64,000 nt of DNA from Scortum barcoo (taxonomy: Eukaryota; Chordata; Actinopteri; Centrarchiformes; Terapontidae): the NCBI GenBank assembly GCA_023238725.1, contig CM041540.1:4966708-5030707 (forward strand), in the 5' to 3' direction. Made by a program: the position numbers and the translations under genes. Of this stretch, positions 11,387 to 23,400 are shown piece after piece. Every line of letters starts with the position of its first letter. The first letter of the stretch is position 1. The notes beneath the pieces were generated by a model. The model was given only the letters and a program-made list of their open reading frames with translations, was not told where the DNA came from and made no database searches.

Positions 11387-14300
11387 GCAACTCCACCAGA
11401 TGGAGGGGGTGAAGCAAAGAGAGTGGAGATACTATTGATAGAGATGAAGGACAAATGGAGATAGATAGCTATTTCTGGTGACAGGCAAAGTAAATAAACC
11501 AGCTGTAATGACAGTCTGGATGGACCAATGGGCATTGGCATTATTACAGAGGCCTGTGACAGAAACACAGTCCAAATCATGAGATCCAAAATCTAAAACA
11601 GAGACTGCAAACTAGAGTTTCATATGAAGGGGGTTAAAATTTCATAGAGATCCACATTGGTTGGTTGGTCAGTCGGTCTTGTTGTCCACCTTTTCAGTCC
11701 AGGTTGAAATGTCTCAAAAACTACATAATGTACGCAATGTACTACATAGAAGTGTACCAACAGAAGTACGGGAACTGAGACACAGCGTTGGTCTTTTTAT
11801 TGTTTGTTTTGAGAAACTGACCTTTTAGTTTGGCTTAGAATAAAGCACACATCTGCTGCTAGAAATACTCACCAGAGCACCAAATGTATTAATCTGCTGC
11901 TGAAAACAGTCCCTAATAAATCCACTTTTTACTCCTGTTTGAGTGTCCAGCTGTTTTATGAAAATACTGCCCCTTTAAAAAACTATATATCTGCGACCTT
12001 TTTAATTATTAGTCTTTAGTAGGAACCAGTGGGCTTGCCGCTGAGTGCCAGAGAGAGGGTGGAGAATTCATAAAATATTGAAAGACGAACTAACATATTT
12101 TTTACATTAAGAAAAATATAGAGTGACACCAAGCTGACTCCTTTAAATGTGCAACCTTGAAAGGATAGCTTATCTATCCGGGCATGACTCTGCTGGATTA
12201 TTACTGCTGGAAAAACAGACTACAATAACTATAACTCATGCAACATTTAGTTGTTTTACTGTGAGGACATTTCTACACTCTGCTCCCACATATGACCTTG
12301 CTTACCAGTAATTACCAATAAATACAATGACATGGGTGATTAAGCACGCAGGCAGTGTACTGTAAGTATGCATTGCCTGTGTGACCTCAGATAGATTTGT
12401 TCCTCATGGGCACTGAAAGCCTGTTGGAGATCACCATGTTACTGCGTGCACACAGTCCTCTGGATGTAGATTTATATTAGTCATTCCCTGCTGCAGATCA
12501 GTTTGCTTCCTCTGCTGCAATCTCTAGTCGAGATCTGCCCTCTAAATGAGAATAGCTTCCTCATGCATACTGTATGGGAGGATGAGGCCCATTGCTTTAT
12601 GCAACACCTCTACTGCACGCACAGAATCAAGCACCAGCCTGAAGCTCTACTTAAAGTTAAAAAAGTCAACATATACCCTTTTTCTTTCTTCCTTTTCATG
12701 ACCAGCAACGTCTCAAGTGTACAGTCAGTGGTTTTGGAGACAGAGCACCTTCCTGCGCTGTTGTCTAAAGACACCGCAAAGAGAGTAATACGACCACGGT
12801 GTGTTTTCCGTGAGAACAATTGACTAATGGTACTTTCCTAGCAGAAGTGTTACCTGCTGCAGTGCAGGATGTGGTGTGCAAGCTGACTCAAAACAAGGGA
12901 GGGGGCGTACTGAGGGGGATCGTCTCTAACAAGGTTTGGTGTAATTTCGTGTTCCTGTTATGTTCTTTCCCCCTGTGTTCCCTTGGCTTACTGGTGCAGG
13001 GAGCTGCCACACTGAGTGTAACAGAAAATAGCTTGGCCTGACAGCTCTGACAAGATGAATACAGTTTGCTGTTTTGTGAGGAAACAGCCGTGTCAAACCA
13101 GAATCGAAATACCACTCTAATGCAGATGTGTCCCTGAAGGAGAAAATAATGGGAGTGGAGGACTTCTTCTGTTGTGACAAATTCTGTCATGCATTTCTTT
13201 AGCTGTACACCTCGAGGTTTACTTTCTAGCCTTATTAAATTTGGTGTGTAATATTATTTCTTGTGATTTTGTCACAGTGCCATCTGTAACACAACATACA
13301 GCACAGAGGTTGGATTTTTGACTGAAGTCTCAAAAATTAGGACTACCAAAAGTCAAGTTTTCTGCTCTTGAATGTAACAACGTTCTCACATTTGGACCAG
13401 GCGAATCCCATCCTGCCCCAAAAAAAGTAAAATAAACAAGACAGCAACAAACAGCGACCTCACAAACTTGAATTCAGCCTGAAGCGAACAATTGATCTGT
13501 TGATCTGTTTTTCAGCACATAAAATGTTTGAAGTGGGAGGCATTTCCCATCACAATATACCACAGCCTCGGGCAAAGTCTTCAAATTGGCCTTTTTCTGT
13601 GACCAACTCTAAAAAATATTCTATTTAACATGCTATGAAATGGAGAAAATCAGCATCAGCTCATAATTTAGAAGTTGGAACCATTAAAGTTTGGTATTTT
13701 ATTTGATATGGAGTTAAACAATTAAATAATTATCAAAACAGTTGTCGAATTTAATCAAATTTTCTGTGGCTTGATTAAATGCCTAATCAGTTTAACATCC
13801 AGTGCATGCAATCCAGTGCAAGGACTTTGGTCTCAGTAAAAAAAAAAAATGTGCCTTGCATCTTGACTTTGCAGTTTGCTTATAAAGACCTGAGACTTTC
13901 TTGACTTGGACTGACTGATCTGCAGAGGAAGGGCAATACGGCGAGATGGAAACCTTGAATGGTCGGAGGGGTCGACCGTCGGAGCCCCCTGGTGCTGTGG
14001 GAACATCTGCTTTCTCTGTTCGGACATGACAAGGTTCTTTATATAGCCGGATCAAGGGCACATACAGGGGTGTTTTGAAGTAGAGACCATGGGAATCGAT
14101 GTGAGGTCCAATAAAACCAGGAACTTGCTGCGCTGGCTGTCTTCTAGTGTAGCCCTCCCACAACCAGTCTGGTGAGTCACATAATTCAGACAGACGGAGA
14201 TTAGAGATTTTATACACTGCCCTTTCTCATCCAAATAGGTCCATCTCTCCTCCGTGCTGTGTCGGCTAGTATTGAAATTATGAATACAAACAGAGATAGC

Positions 14301-15739
14301 CAGAATACATATTTTATTAGGCAGAGAAAATACTGTTCAGAAGAAGATAAACACCAAAAATAAATTTCTGTCACACATCTTTTCCTCTCACACGGCGTAG
14401 GAAGGTCACGAGTACACCAAAGAGAAACGAACATCGCCAATCTACGTGTGGGCGACCTCCGCGGAGAGGTCAGATGGACACTGTAGCACGGTCAAAAAGC
14501 ACGGCGCGGCTCAGGTGTTACTGAAGCAGAGCGTTTTCTGAGGCGGCTCTCGATCCTCCACACCATGAAAACACAGCAAGAGAGAGAGAGAGAGAGGCAG
14601 GTGGAGCTCTTTTCCCTGCGAGAGGCAAATCAGCAAAATATGAGGCGTCAAAGTGAATAACATCAGCTGAAAAAAGGTGGTACACAGAGAAGACCGGTCC
14701 TCTGAATAAAGAGGAAGATGGGCTCGAAGAGAGGGCCTTGGCACAGAGCGCAGCCTCAGCTGAGTGATGAAAATCTCCTGAAAGAGGCAGAGAGGGAAGG
14801 CAGCTGGGGTCGGCTTTTGGCAGCTTGTTCTCGGTGGACCGGTTTGTGGGGGAAGATAGGACCTACTCCACTTTTTTCCCGAGTGAAACACAAAAAAAAG
14901 GCAGAAAAAACCCTGCGTAGACTCCTAACGCACACACACACATACACAGCCCCTTCAAACTTTCAACATATGACAATCAGACTGGTACACAAACATGCAG
15001 ACTTCGTAACTTTACAAAAGTCATGCAGAGGGAATGTTTTCATATTTCTGTAGTCTGACTCAAGTTTGTTTTGCTGGCTGACCTGAAGTCTATTTTTATT
15101 GAAGGGGGTTTATAGGGAACTACCGTAATTAAGTCTAGGCTGTCGTGACAGACTGGACGTGTGCTCCTGGAAAACTTACCCACATCTGTCTTTTGACAGG
15201 GGGAAAGATAGAGCAAAGGGGCTTTTACGGAGCTGAATATATCAGGTGTTTTCCTCAGATCTCTTTAGAAATTCAACATGAGATACCATCCTTGTTTCTT
15301 AAAGAGGAAGCCTGATCCAGACCTAATTACCCAAGACTTCAAAAGACTTCAAGGCTTCTCAAAATGTCCTTTTAACACATTAGAGAGGGCGACCTGGGTA
15401 GCGACACTCTTTTTAAAGATGAGTCATGTTGAACCTTTTGGCATTTTTGGAAATAAGCATATCCAAAGATTCGTCCAAAGGTAACAAAATATACTTAAAA
15501 GCACCAAAAAGCTCAAATTAACAGATCATGTTGTTTGTTTGATATCGTGATTCCCAACTAGGCGTACTCGTACTTGCTTGGGAGTATGTGGTAAGATTGT
15601 ACAGTAGTTCAACTAATTTGAAAAATATAAATATTAATCAATATCAAGATCTTAATTCTGCTTTACACCGAGAACATTAAGTGTCTGAATTGAGTTTAAA
15701 CACAACTAGTTAGCCCGTCAAAACAGTTACCCACAATGT

Positions 15740-16460
15740 AAGTCATAAATAACTGAAATAAAAGGCTAAAAAGTAATAGAGAAATGGAGAAATGGCTAAA
15801 ATTCATGAATTAGCTGCTCAATTAGCTAAAAATAATGGATAAATGTTTGAAAAAGACTGCTAAAGGTAATGAATTATTGGTTCACTTAGCTAAAAGTAAT
15901 GGCGAAATGGCTAAACATAATGACCAGTTGAAGTAGTTATCTTAATATAAGGGATAAACATAGTTAGCTAAAGGTCACAAGCAAATAATTAGTTAAAACA
16001 AATGGTTGAGAAATATTGCTAAAAGTAATGAATTAGAAGTTCAGTTAGCTAAAAGTAATGGATAAATGGTTGAAAGAGACTACTAAAAGTAATGAATTAC
16101 TAGTTTAATTAACTAAAAGTAAAGGTTAAAGATTTGAAATGGCGAAGCGTAATGAGGAGTTGAAATAGTTAGCTTAACGTAATGGATAAACATAGTTAGC
16201 TAAAGGTAACAAGCAAATAGTTAGCTAAAATTAATTGTTGAGGAATATTGCTAAAAGTAATGAATTAGCAGTTTAATTAGCAAAAAGTAATGGATAAACA
16301 TAGTTAGCTAAAGGCAACAGTTGGCTAAAATACCTTTGATATTTTATATTGGCAAAATACATACAGTTGAAACAGTTAGATGAAAAGTTTTGGATAAATG
16401 CAAAAAAGCTCAAAGTAATGAGCATAGCAAAATGAATGGGTAAACAAAGCTGAAATAGAA
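15740..16460. repeat. degenerate GCTAAAAGTAATG(A/G) minisatellite array
   Basis: Over about 700 bases the core TAGCTAAAAGTAATGGATAAATGGTTGAAA or its variants recur more than a dozen times. The cores alternate with GAATTAGCAGTTCAATTAGC. Unit length is irregular (about 15-50 bases) and units have diverged. On either strand the reading is open for less than 75 codons. It is an old tandem array lying just beyond the NRIP2 3' end. Confidence 0.75.
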
Positions 16461-16714
16461 AGCTATAGGTAACTAAGAAATGGTGGAGATATCTCAATTA
16501 TCTATTGGATTATTGGACTGGTTTGGTAGAAGTAATGGATAATCAAGCACAGAGGTTAAAATACAGCTAAACTATGACCAAACCAACTGTATTAAACAAC
16601 ATTTAGTTTAAACTCAATTCAAATGAAAACATTTTGAACATGATAGCAGGGCAGAGAAACTAAAGGAAACATTAGATAAAACATTCGTGAGCTTCAGATG
16701 TGCTTGTAGGAGGA

Positions 16715-16880
16715 TTTTGTTATCTTTGGACAGAGCCAGGCTAGCTGTTTCCCCTGTTTCCAGTCTTTATGCTAAGCTAAGCTAACTAGCTGTAGCTTCA
16801 TATTTACCATGCATTTATGCATGACGAGAGCAGGGCATTTTCTCTTATAGCTCGGTAAGAAAGTTAACGAGCACACGTCC
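16715..16880 (-). repeat. TTAGCTTAGC-family repeat, reverse orientation
   Basis: GCCAGGCTAGCTGTTTCCCCTGTTTCCAGTCTTTATGCTAAGCTAAGCTAACTAGC is the reverse complement of the copies at 24350, 36890 and 39255. The family is dispersed and abundant in spiny-rayed fish; I do not know its formal name. Confidence 0.75.
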
Positions 16881-17181
16881 CAAAATATAAAACTATTCCT
16901 TTAACACCATCTAAACTGAAATCATTTAGGTTTACAATGAACACTTTTTTTTTACTCAATGATTTAAAGTAATTTTTTGAACAGCCAAATCACAAAATAT
17001 TTCACAAAAGTTCACTTTAAATGATTATGTTTTTTTTCCCCTTTAAAGAGCATCAGTGTACCCAAGCAGCTCAACAGAGGAATTAGTTTGAATATACAGT
17101 ATAATCATAAAGTATGATTAGACTCGCAGAGATTGGATCGGCTCATAACGGCCTTTTCTTCCGCTCCATGAACTAGACTAA

Positions 17182-17187
17182 TTTAAT
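17182..17187 (-). terminator. possible NRIP2 poly(A) signal ATTAAA
   Basis: On the minus strand ATTAAA lies about 194 bases after the NRIP2 stop. I see no AATAAA on the minus strand in the first kilobase downstream, so this variant is the best nearby candidate. Confidence 0.35.
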
Positions 17188-17380
17188 ATAAGAGATAATC
17201 GTGGTGAATGTCTTAATTCTACAAACACAATGATGTAAACTCAAGAACGACGGGTGGCAAATGCTCATCCATGTTCTGGCAGTGTGAGACACTGTGGTCG
17301 GACGGTCCAGACAACCGGTCCAGACAACCGGTCGGGGATTCGAAGAAAGTGGTCGCCGCCATACCGCCGTCGAGTCGGGC

Positions 17381-17497
17381 TCACAGGTTCTCGTTGGTGT
17401 CGTGTTGGCACTGGCTGTCGCTCGAAGGGTTCAGGAAGGGCAGCTCCTCGTCGCAGCCCTGCAGCTTCAGGACCCGGCTGCTCAGGTCCAGGCAGCA
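17381..17497 (-). CDS. nrip2: NRIP2 exon 6 (last)
   Basis: The acceptor CTCTCACAG precedes TGC TGC CTG GAC. The frame starts CCLDLSSRVLKLQGCDEELP and continues FLN...NENL before TGA at 17383-17381. This matches the family end pattern 'CCIDLE..VLRL...ELPFLP'. Longer reading frames over this stretch in other frames on both strands are shadows. Confidence 0.92.
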   Translation of the reverse strand, partial: CCLDLSSRVLKLQGCDEELPFLNPSSDSQCQHDTNENL

Positions 17498-20400
17498 CTG
17501 TGAGAGGACAGACATTGTGAAACATAATTAGTATTATTACATCCCAACATGGAGGTCACAAGACAAATATGAGGGGTCAGGAGATGATTAATGGGATGGG
17601 ATACCTTAAAAATGTTCATTTTTTCAGGCTTTTCTATAATTAGGCTTTTCTACCTATTTTATTGTGAAATACCAGACAGTTTTATACCCTCAGGCCTCTT
17701 AAAATTAGTCAAAGTTAGCAATCTAAGAAAGGAAAATCATTCAGTTAACAGTCTATATGCAGTAGTTAAAGTACATTTGTTTTAAGGACACAAGCCGTGA
17801 ATGATGTTATCACTTTACAATATTTTATTGTATATCTCTGTTAAGTTGTATATTTACTTAGTTGTAAAACTTTCTGTAAAAATGTAGAGTCTTTATATGA
17901 GATTCATACTGTGCAACTGTCTCATAAAGACCAAAGGAAAATCAAAAAGCTGCCAGTCTAACAGTCTAAAATTGCATCCTCTGTAGATTATAAAGTACAT
18001 TTGTTTTAAGGATGATGAAACAAGCAGTCGTGAATGATGTTATCACTTTACAATATTTTATTGTATATCTCTGTTAAGTTGTATATTTACTTAGTTGTAA
18101 AACTTTCTGTAAAAATGTAGAACTTTATATGAGATTCATACTGTGTACTGTCCATAAAACCAGGAAAAAGCTGCCTCTCTAGATAAAATTGATCCTCATT
18201 ATACGTCTGCTGATGAAACTCAGTGTAAACATCTCTTACACAGTTTGTGGACACATCCTCTGGATTGATCAACCAAAGGTTTAATTGTTGGTTTAGCTTT
18301 TTTGGATATAAACATAAACATCAGATTATTTTGGAGTTAAATGGAAAAACAGATGCATGATATTTTGCTGCAGTACAAATTAGTATTCTATGATTCTTTC
18401 ACCAATTATATAAAGTTACTTAAAACCCACCATGGATAGATTTTAGTGTGTAAAACAACATACACCCAGTTGTTATTTAAAAAAAAAGACACTGATGCTA
18501 CTGACACTTATATGAATTATCTGAGCAATGCATAGTCTGTGCAGTTTTCACTGGGATTGTCTACATTTTATATGGTTGCAGCTATTTATTAATTCATATT
18601 TTCAGCCAATCAATCAACTAAGATAGATATTTATTTAATATTATGATTATTTTCTCCAAAGGGGATGCTTTTATATCAATTGTCTTGTCTGACTAACAGC
18701 CAAATCCCAAAAATATTCAGTTCACTAACACATGAAACAAAACAGAGCAGCAAATCTTCGCATTTGAGAAGCTGGAAGGGAACATTTAGTATTTTTGCTC
18801 AAAAGATAAAAAGCTCATAGTTTCTGCTCTAATTTTTTATAATTACAAAACCACTTTCCACCTGAAGCTGCTATAAACACCAAAAAAATCTACCCACAAA
18901 AGAGATCAACATGACATTTAATATCTTGGATGAGAAGCGGGGATGATTTGCTTTTGATGTCCTGTTGCTACAAAACATTTCAATAAACTCTGATAGTTTA
19001 AGCCATTAATCCTAATTAATTACTACATTGTTTATTAAAGTTTGCAGAGAACGCTAAGCACACGAGCGAGCTTGGAGGGAAATGTTCCTCTTACATTTCA
19101 AAGTCCTTAAGGGCTCATTTACTAAATTAGAGCTCATGTTCCCTCCACACCCTCAAGTCTCACTCTAATTAGATTTTTAGGAGGATATTAGCCAGATGCA
19201 AGACATGAAATACTGAAAGAAGAGAGAGCTCTACCTTTAGATTGCCAGATATTCATTTTGTGGGGGTTTAAATAGCATTTTCAAATTTGCAAATTCGAAA
19301 TCCACCACCTCACTGGATGCCCTCAATTCGCTCTTATCTGGGTTTTACTTGCACAGTGGGCATCTAATAAAGAGCTGTGCCACTAAAATAAATCTACCGA
19401 GCCTGTCCTCGAGATAACACCAAATCCAGCACATCTCTATTTAAGAATTTGTGCTCCATCTTTCCCCCTGAAATTTCTTCTTTTCAAAGACACGTGACCA
19501 TTTTAGGCAGCGGGTTTCTTTTAAAAAAAAAAGAAAAAGAAAAAACAGCCACCAAAAGCCACCACCACTCATGATAAGGCACACAAAATATTAGCAAAGC
19601 AAATGAGGACCTTACTTCAAGTTCCAACAGAGTCTGAAGACCCAGGCACAGCTCAGACGCCTCATCCTCTGAAAGTAAAAAAAAAGAAAGAAAAGATAAG
19701 GGTGAGGAGGGACAGGAAAGGAAAGAGAGACACTGAATGTTATAACTGCTTCACTCTGATTCCTCATTCATTAACACCCTCGTCTGAACGCACATACATT
19801 AGCCTGGATCCAGGTTAAATCATCGACACTACTAAATTATTCATTCTTATGTTAATGAGCGCTGATAAGCGTATGTACTTGTGAGGGTGTGCATAACTTC
19901 TGTAGCGGCAAAGTGAGAGTTTTGGAGCCAGGTGAGAATTTAATGTCTGTTAAGAGTCAGACGCTGGGTTTAGGGATCCTATTAAAGTCATTATTCACTG
20001 GCGAGAGGAAATAGGGCAACAATTGCAACATAAATATTAAATGCACATGCTCTCTTATCTTTTTTAAGCACCAAATGTCCTCGTAACAAGGGCGAGATTA
20101 AGATAAATATTCAAAATAATGGTTTTTATAAAATTTTTATGATTGTATGGTTTGGGGCTCTGGAGATAAGATTTGACTTGGATTGCACAGATACCTTTAA
20201 TTCTCTTTCACGCAGAGAGTTACCTGAGAAATTTCATACCACTCTCACATCTGTACAGTAAATATAGCTTAGCCTAAAACTGGAAACAGGATGAAACAGC
20301 AAGTCTGGTTCTGTCCAAAGGTAATAAAATCTACCCGTCAACTCTTTTAAAGCTCACTAATTAACATGTTAAGTCCGGGTTGTTAATCTCTATAAAAAAC

Positions 20401-23400
20401 TCAGTGTAAAAACGAGATTTAAAGTGTTAATTATTGAGCTTAAGAGAGCCTGGTTGGCTGCTCACAGTTTTCCAGCTAAGCTATCCATATGTTCTCCTGG
20501 CTGTTTCATATATACTGGCCACATGACTCTCAAAAAAGCAAAAATGACAAATAATTTCCAAAATAAGGAACTATTTCTTACATTTTCAGATGGAACAACT
20601 GCGTTTAAGGAATGAATCTTCAGTTCATGGATGTTCCTACTTCATTTTCATGCTTATTATGATATTTATTACACTTTTATAAAATACTCCTGTTATAGTT
20701 GCAATGTAGAAAAATCACTTTACACCACACTCCCCCTTGGATTTTACCAAAACTAACGAACAGTGAACTGTACTTCAGCTTTAACGGACGCTTTTAAAAG
20801 AAAACACTGTAAACAAAAGCTGCTCTCTTTCCTGTTTATCTACACATGATCTGATTTCTTGAAGATGAAGATTTGTGAAAAGCCTGAATTCATGTTTTTG
20901 TCGAGTCTTCCTGCAAAAAGACAAGCAAACAACTTTTAAAATGCTTATTTTCCACCCTTAGTGTAAGACTCAACACCTTTAATCTAGCCGCACTTTGGTA
21001 GGTCGGCGAGCTAATGTTAGCAAATCTTAGCTGGGGTGGCTTTAACGAGACAGAAGCATCAGGGTTCTCGGTGCACAGATGCTTCCTCAAAATTAAAATA
21101 TCACTGATAGCAGATGCGTAATAAATCTAGTACACCAGCACATCTCAACATCCTATTCATGTAAGCGTTTACTTGTGCTCTTCTAAACATCAATGAAGGG
21201 GGTTTATCTGAAAATATTTTTTTACAGAAGAAGAAAAACAGACAGCAATGAACCTCAGCTGAATGGCAGTATCCTTAAAAGGAGCAAGCAATCTCCTTCA
21301 TGACAAAAATAAACTCCCTTCCAGAGATGGATAGTGATGCAGAGGGACACAGATGATGCAGATGTACTTTTTCCCCTCTCCTTACGTTTGTGCCACTTTT
21401 GTTTATTATCTGCAGCTGATGTTGTCTGTCTCTGGAACGACGCCTGCGGTGACTGTAACACACCGCATCAATATCCACTTATCACCAAAGTTTGTCATAA
21501 GAATCTAAAAAAAAAAAGATCGAGAACAAATAAAAGTGTATTGAGTTGTTGTCCTTTTTCTGGCTTCAATTTTTTCTGGTTTCTTTATCTGTTCAGCCGA
21601 GGTGACGATTACCGCTCGTGATAATTATCCTCCTTTTTCATGCACCAGGGGATTTTTCCCTTAGAAGACGTTCCTGGCACTCTCAGAACAGCAGATGTAA
21701 AAGCTTTCAAAAAGGGTGCACACAACATTATTGTGATGCATTGGCAATATAAAGTGGAAAAGATCAACAAAACAAACATTTATTTGCTTGAAAATATTGC
21801 TAATTACTGCTTGAACATTTTCTTCTCGACCCTGCGTCCTTTTATTTAATGCTGATTTCTGCCTGAATGCTTTAAGAGGCCAAGGCAGGATGTACTGTCT
21901 GAATGTTAAGTACAGACACGAACACATATCCAGCTCAAAATCTCTTTCAACAAAATCCCTGCAGAAATGACACAACAGGTGGACGTGTTTTTTTCGACCA
22001 GACTTGCGGCTGCGAATGTGTTCAGACAAGCATAAAATCACCATAAAAAGATGAGTTTCTAACCACACTAACAGCAGTTCAACAACTTCTGCATGAATTG
22101 CCACAAAAAATGGTGCAGACATTCAAGTCCCCCTCAGGATGAACTTTAATAACCCCGGTGAGTCCCTACTTTAACTGTCTTTGTCTTTATTACCAGATAC
22201 CTGCAAAACTAATAACATTCCCAGCCTCAGCTGTACTGTGTATTAAGTGCCTATTAGCAAATATTAATATGCTGACACGCTAAACTAAGATGGTGAACAT
22301 CATTAATAATACACCTGCTAAACATCAGCATATTAGCAATTGGCTGAAAGCGCCGCTGTGCCAAAGTACAGCCTCACAGAGCTGCTTGCATGACTGCAGA
22401 TGCTTACTAACTACTAGATCCAAATAAATGAAAATCATTTAAACTTAGTAGTTGCGGTGTTATCTGATACTCTTACCTTTGACATAGGCTGAACACTGGA
22501 CCGTCTGTGTGCCCAGCTGCAGCTGCAGACCCGTCACTGAGCCGCTCACACCGCATGGTGAACTGTCCTGACTGGGCACCAGTCTAATAATACACACACA
22601 GATGCATGAACTAGTAGTTCAAATAAATAACTGTCATTTCATTTTTTCCTCCCAGGAGCAGTTTCCCTCATTATGTGTCACTCTTTTTTTCATTCTTTTT
22701 ATTAAAACGTCAATCAAAGGGTTTTTTTGCAGCTGGTATTTTATTAACTAGCGCTTCAGAGACAAATAGTGCATCAATTTTAGCAGCAGCTTTCACTGTT
22801 TGCTTGTTACCTTTTGGAGTTTATATGAAATTAAGATGAGAACAAAATGTCACATCGCCCTCACACTTTAGGCCTGTGCTTAATCTGATGATCTGAAGAC
22901 TTCATTTGGCATTTTAATATCTCAAAGATGTTGTCACGTCTTTAAGGATCTGGAAAAATCTCCCTTAAAAGCTTATATGCTGTCACCATTAAATCTCTCC
23001 TTCAGGCTCATTTTCCAGCCATTTATTTTAATGTTGAATTATTCATCTTCCACTCCCATCCTGTTATCTTTACACCCTTTTATGGTTGTACTTTTTTGTT
23101 TGCTTTTGATTCATTTGATCCTTGTAAACTGCTTTAAGGGTTGTAAATGATGCCAGGGAGTATACAGTATGTGTCATGAGTGTGTTTGCAGGTTTGAGTG
23201 GGGTGTTTCTTACCCCAGCCTCTGGCAGCAGGAGGCGGAGATGTGGTTATGTTGGCTGCCAGTGTTGATGGATGCCTTGACTTCAGTCTCGCAGCACTGT
23301 GGGGAAGACAGAGGGGGAGATTTTGGTGTCACAGCGTGATTTTTCCACTTCGGTCTGGCACCGCAGCACACAACGAAACAACCAGTCACAACAGTACATT

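Larger units (their letters stand above)
2825..17180. other. intergenic region ITFG2-NRIP2
   Basis: This is about 14.4 kb between the ends of two convergent genes. The reading frames present are short, lack recognisable domains and lack convincing splice partners. It holds TG microsatellites (3401-3433, 11365-11386) and several dispersed repeats, listed separately. It also contains a degenerate GCTAAAAGTAATG array at 15740-16460. Stretches with nothing I can identify include about 4930-6370, 6610-8490, 10330-11360 and 11720-15700. Confidence 0.7.
19669..22476 (-). other. NRIP2 intron 4
   Basis: The intron is about 2.8 kb, with donor GTAAGA and acceptor TTTTACTTTCAG. It includes a TTAGCTTAGC-family copy at 20262-20350 and a 'GCTAAACATCAGCATATTAGC' repeat fragment at 22240-22395. 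No gene is seen. Confidence 0.85.

Noticed and set aside
17254..17531. Several 70-90 codon frames on both strands
   Set aside because: They overlap NRIP2 exon 6 and its GC-rich 3' flank. Only the 117-base spliced frame matches the family.
21661..22122. A 153-codon minus-strand frame
   Set aside because: It lies in NRIP2 intron 4, has no recognisable motif, biased composition and no splice support.
23214..23296. A retroviral protease remnant (endogenous retrovirus) reading of the NTG motif
   Set aside because: The flanking exons, phases and N-terminal conserved block show that it is the host NRIP2 gene, whose family naturally has a retropepsin-like fold. There are no gag, pol or LTR signs.
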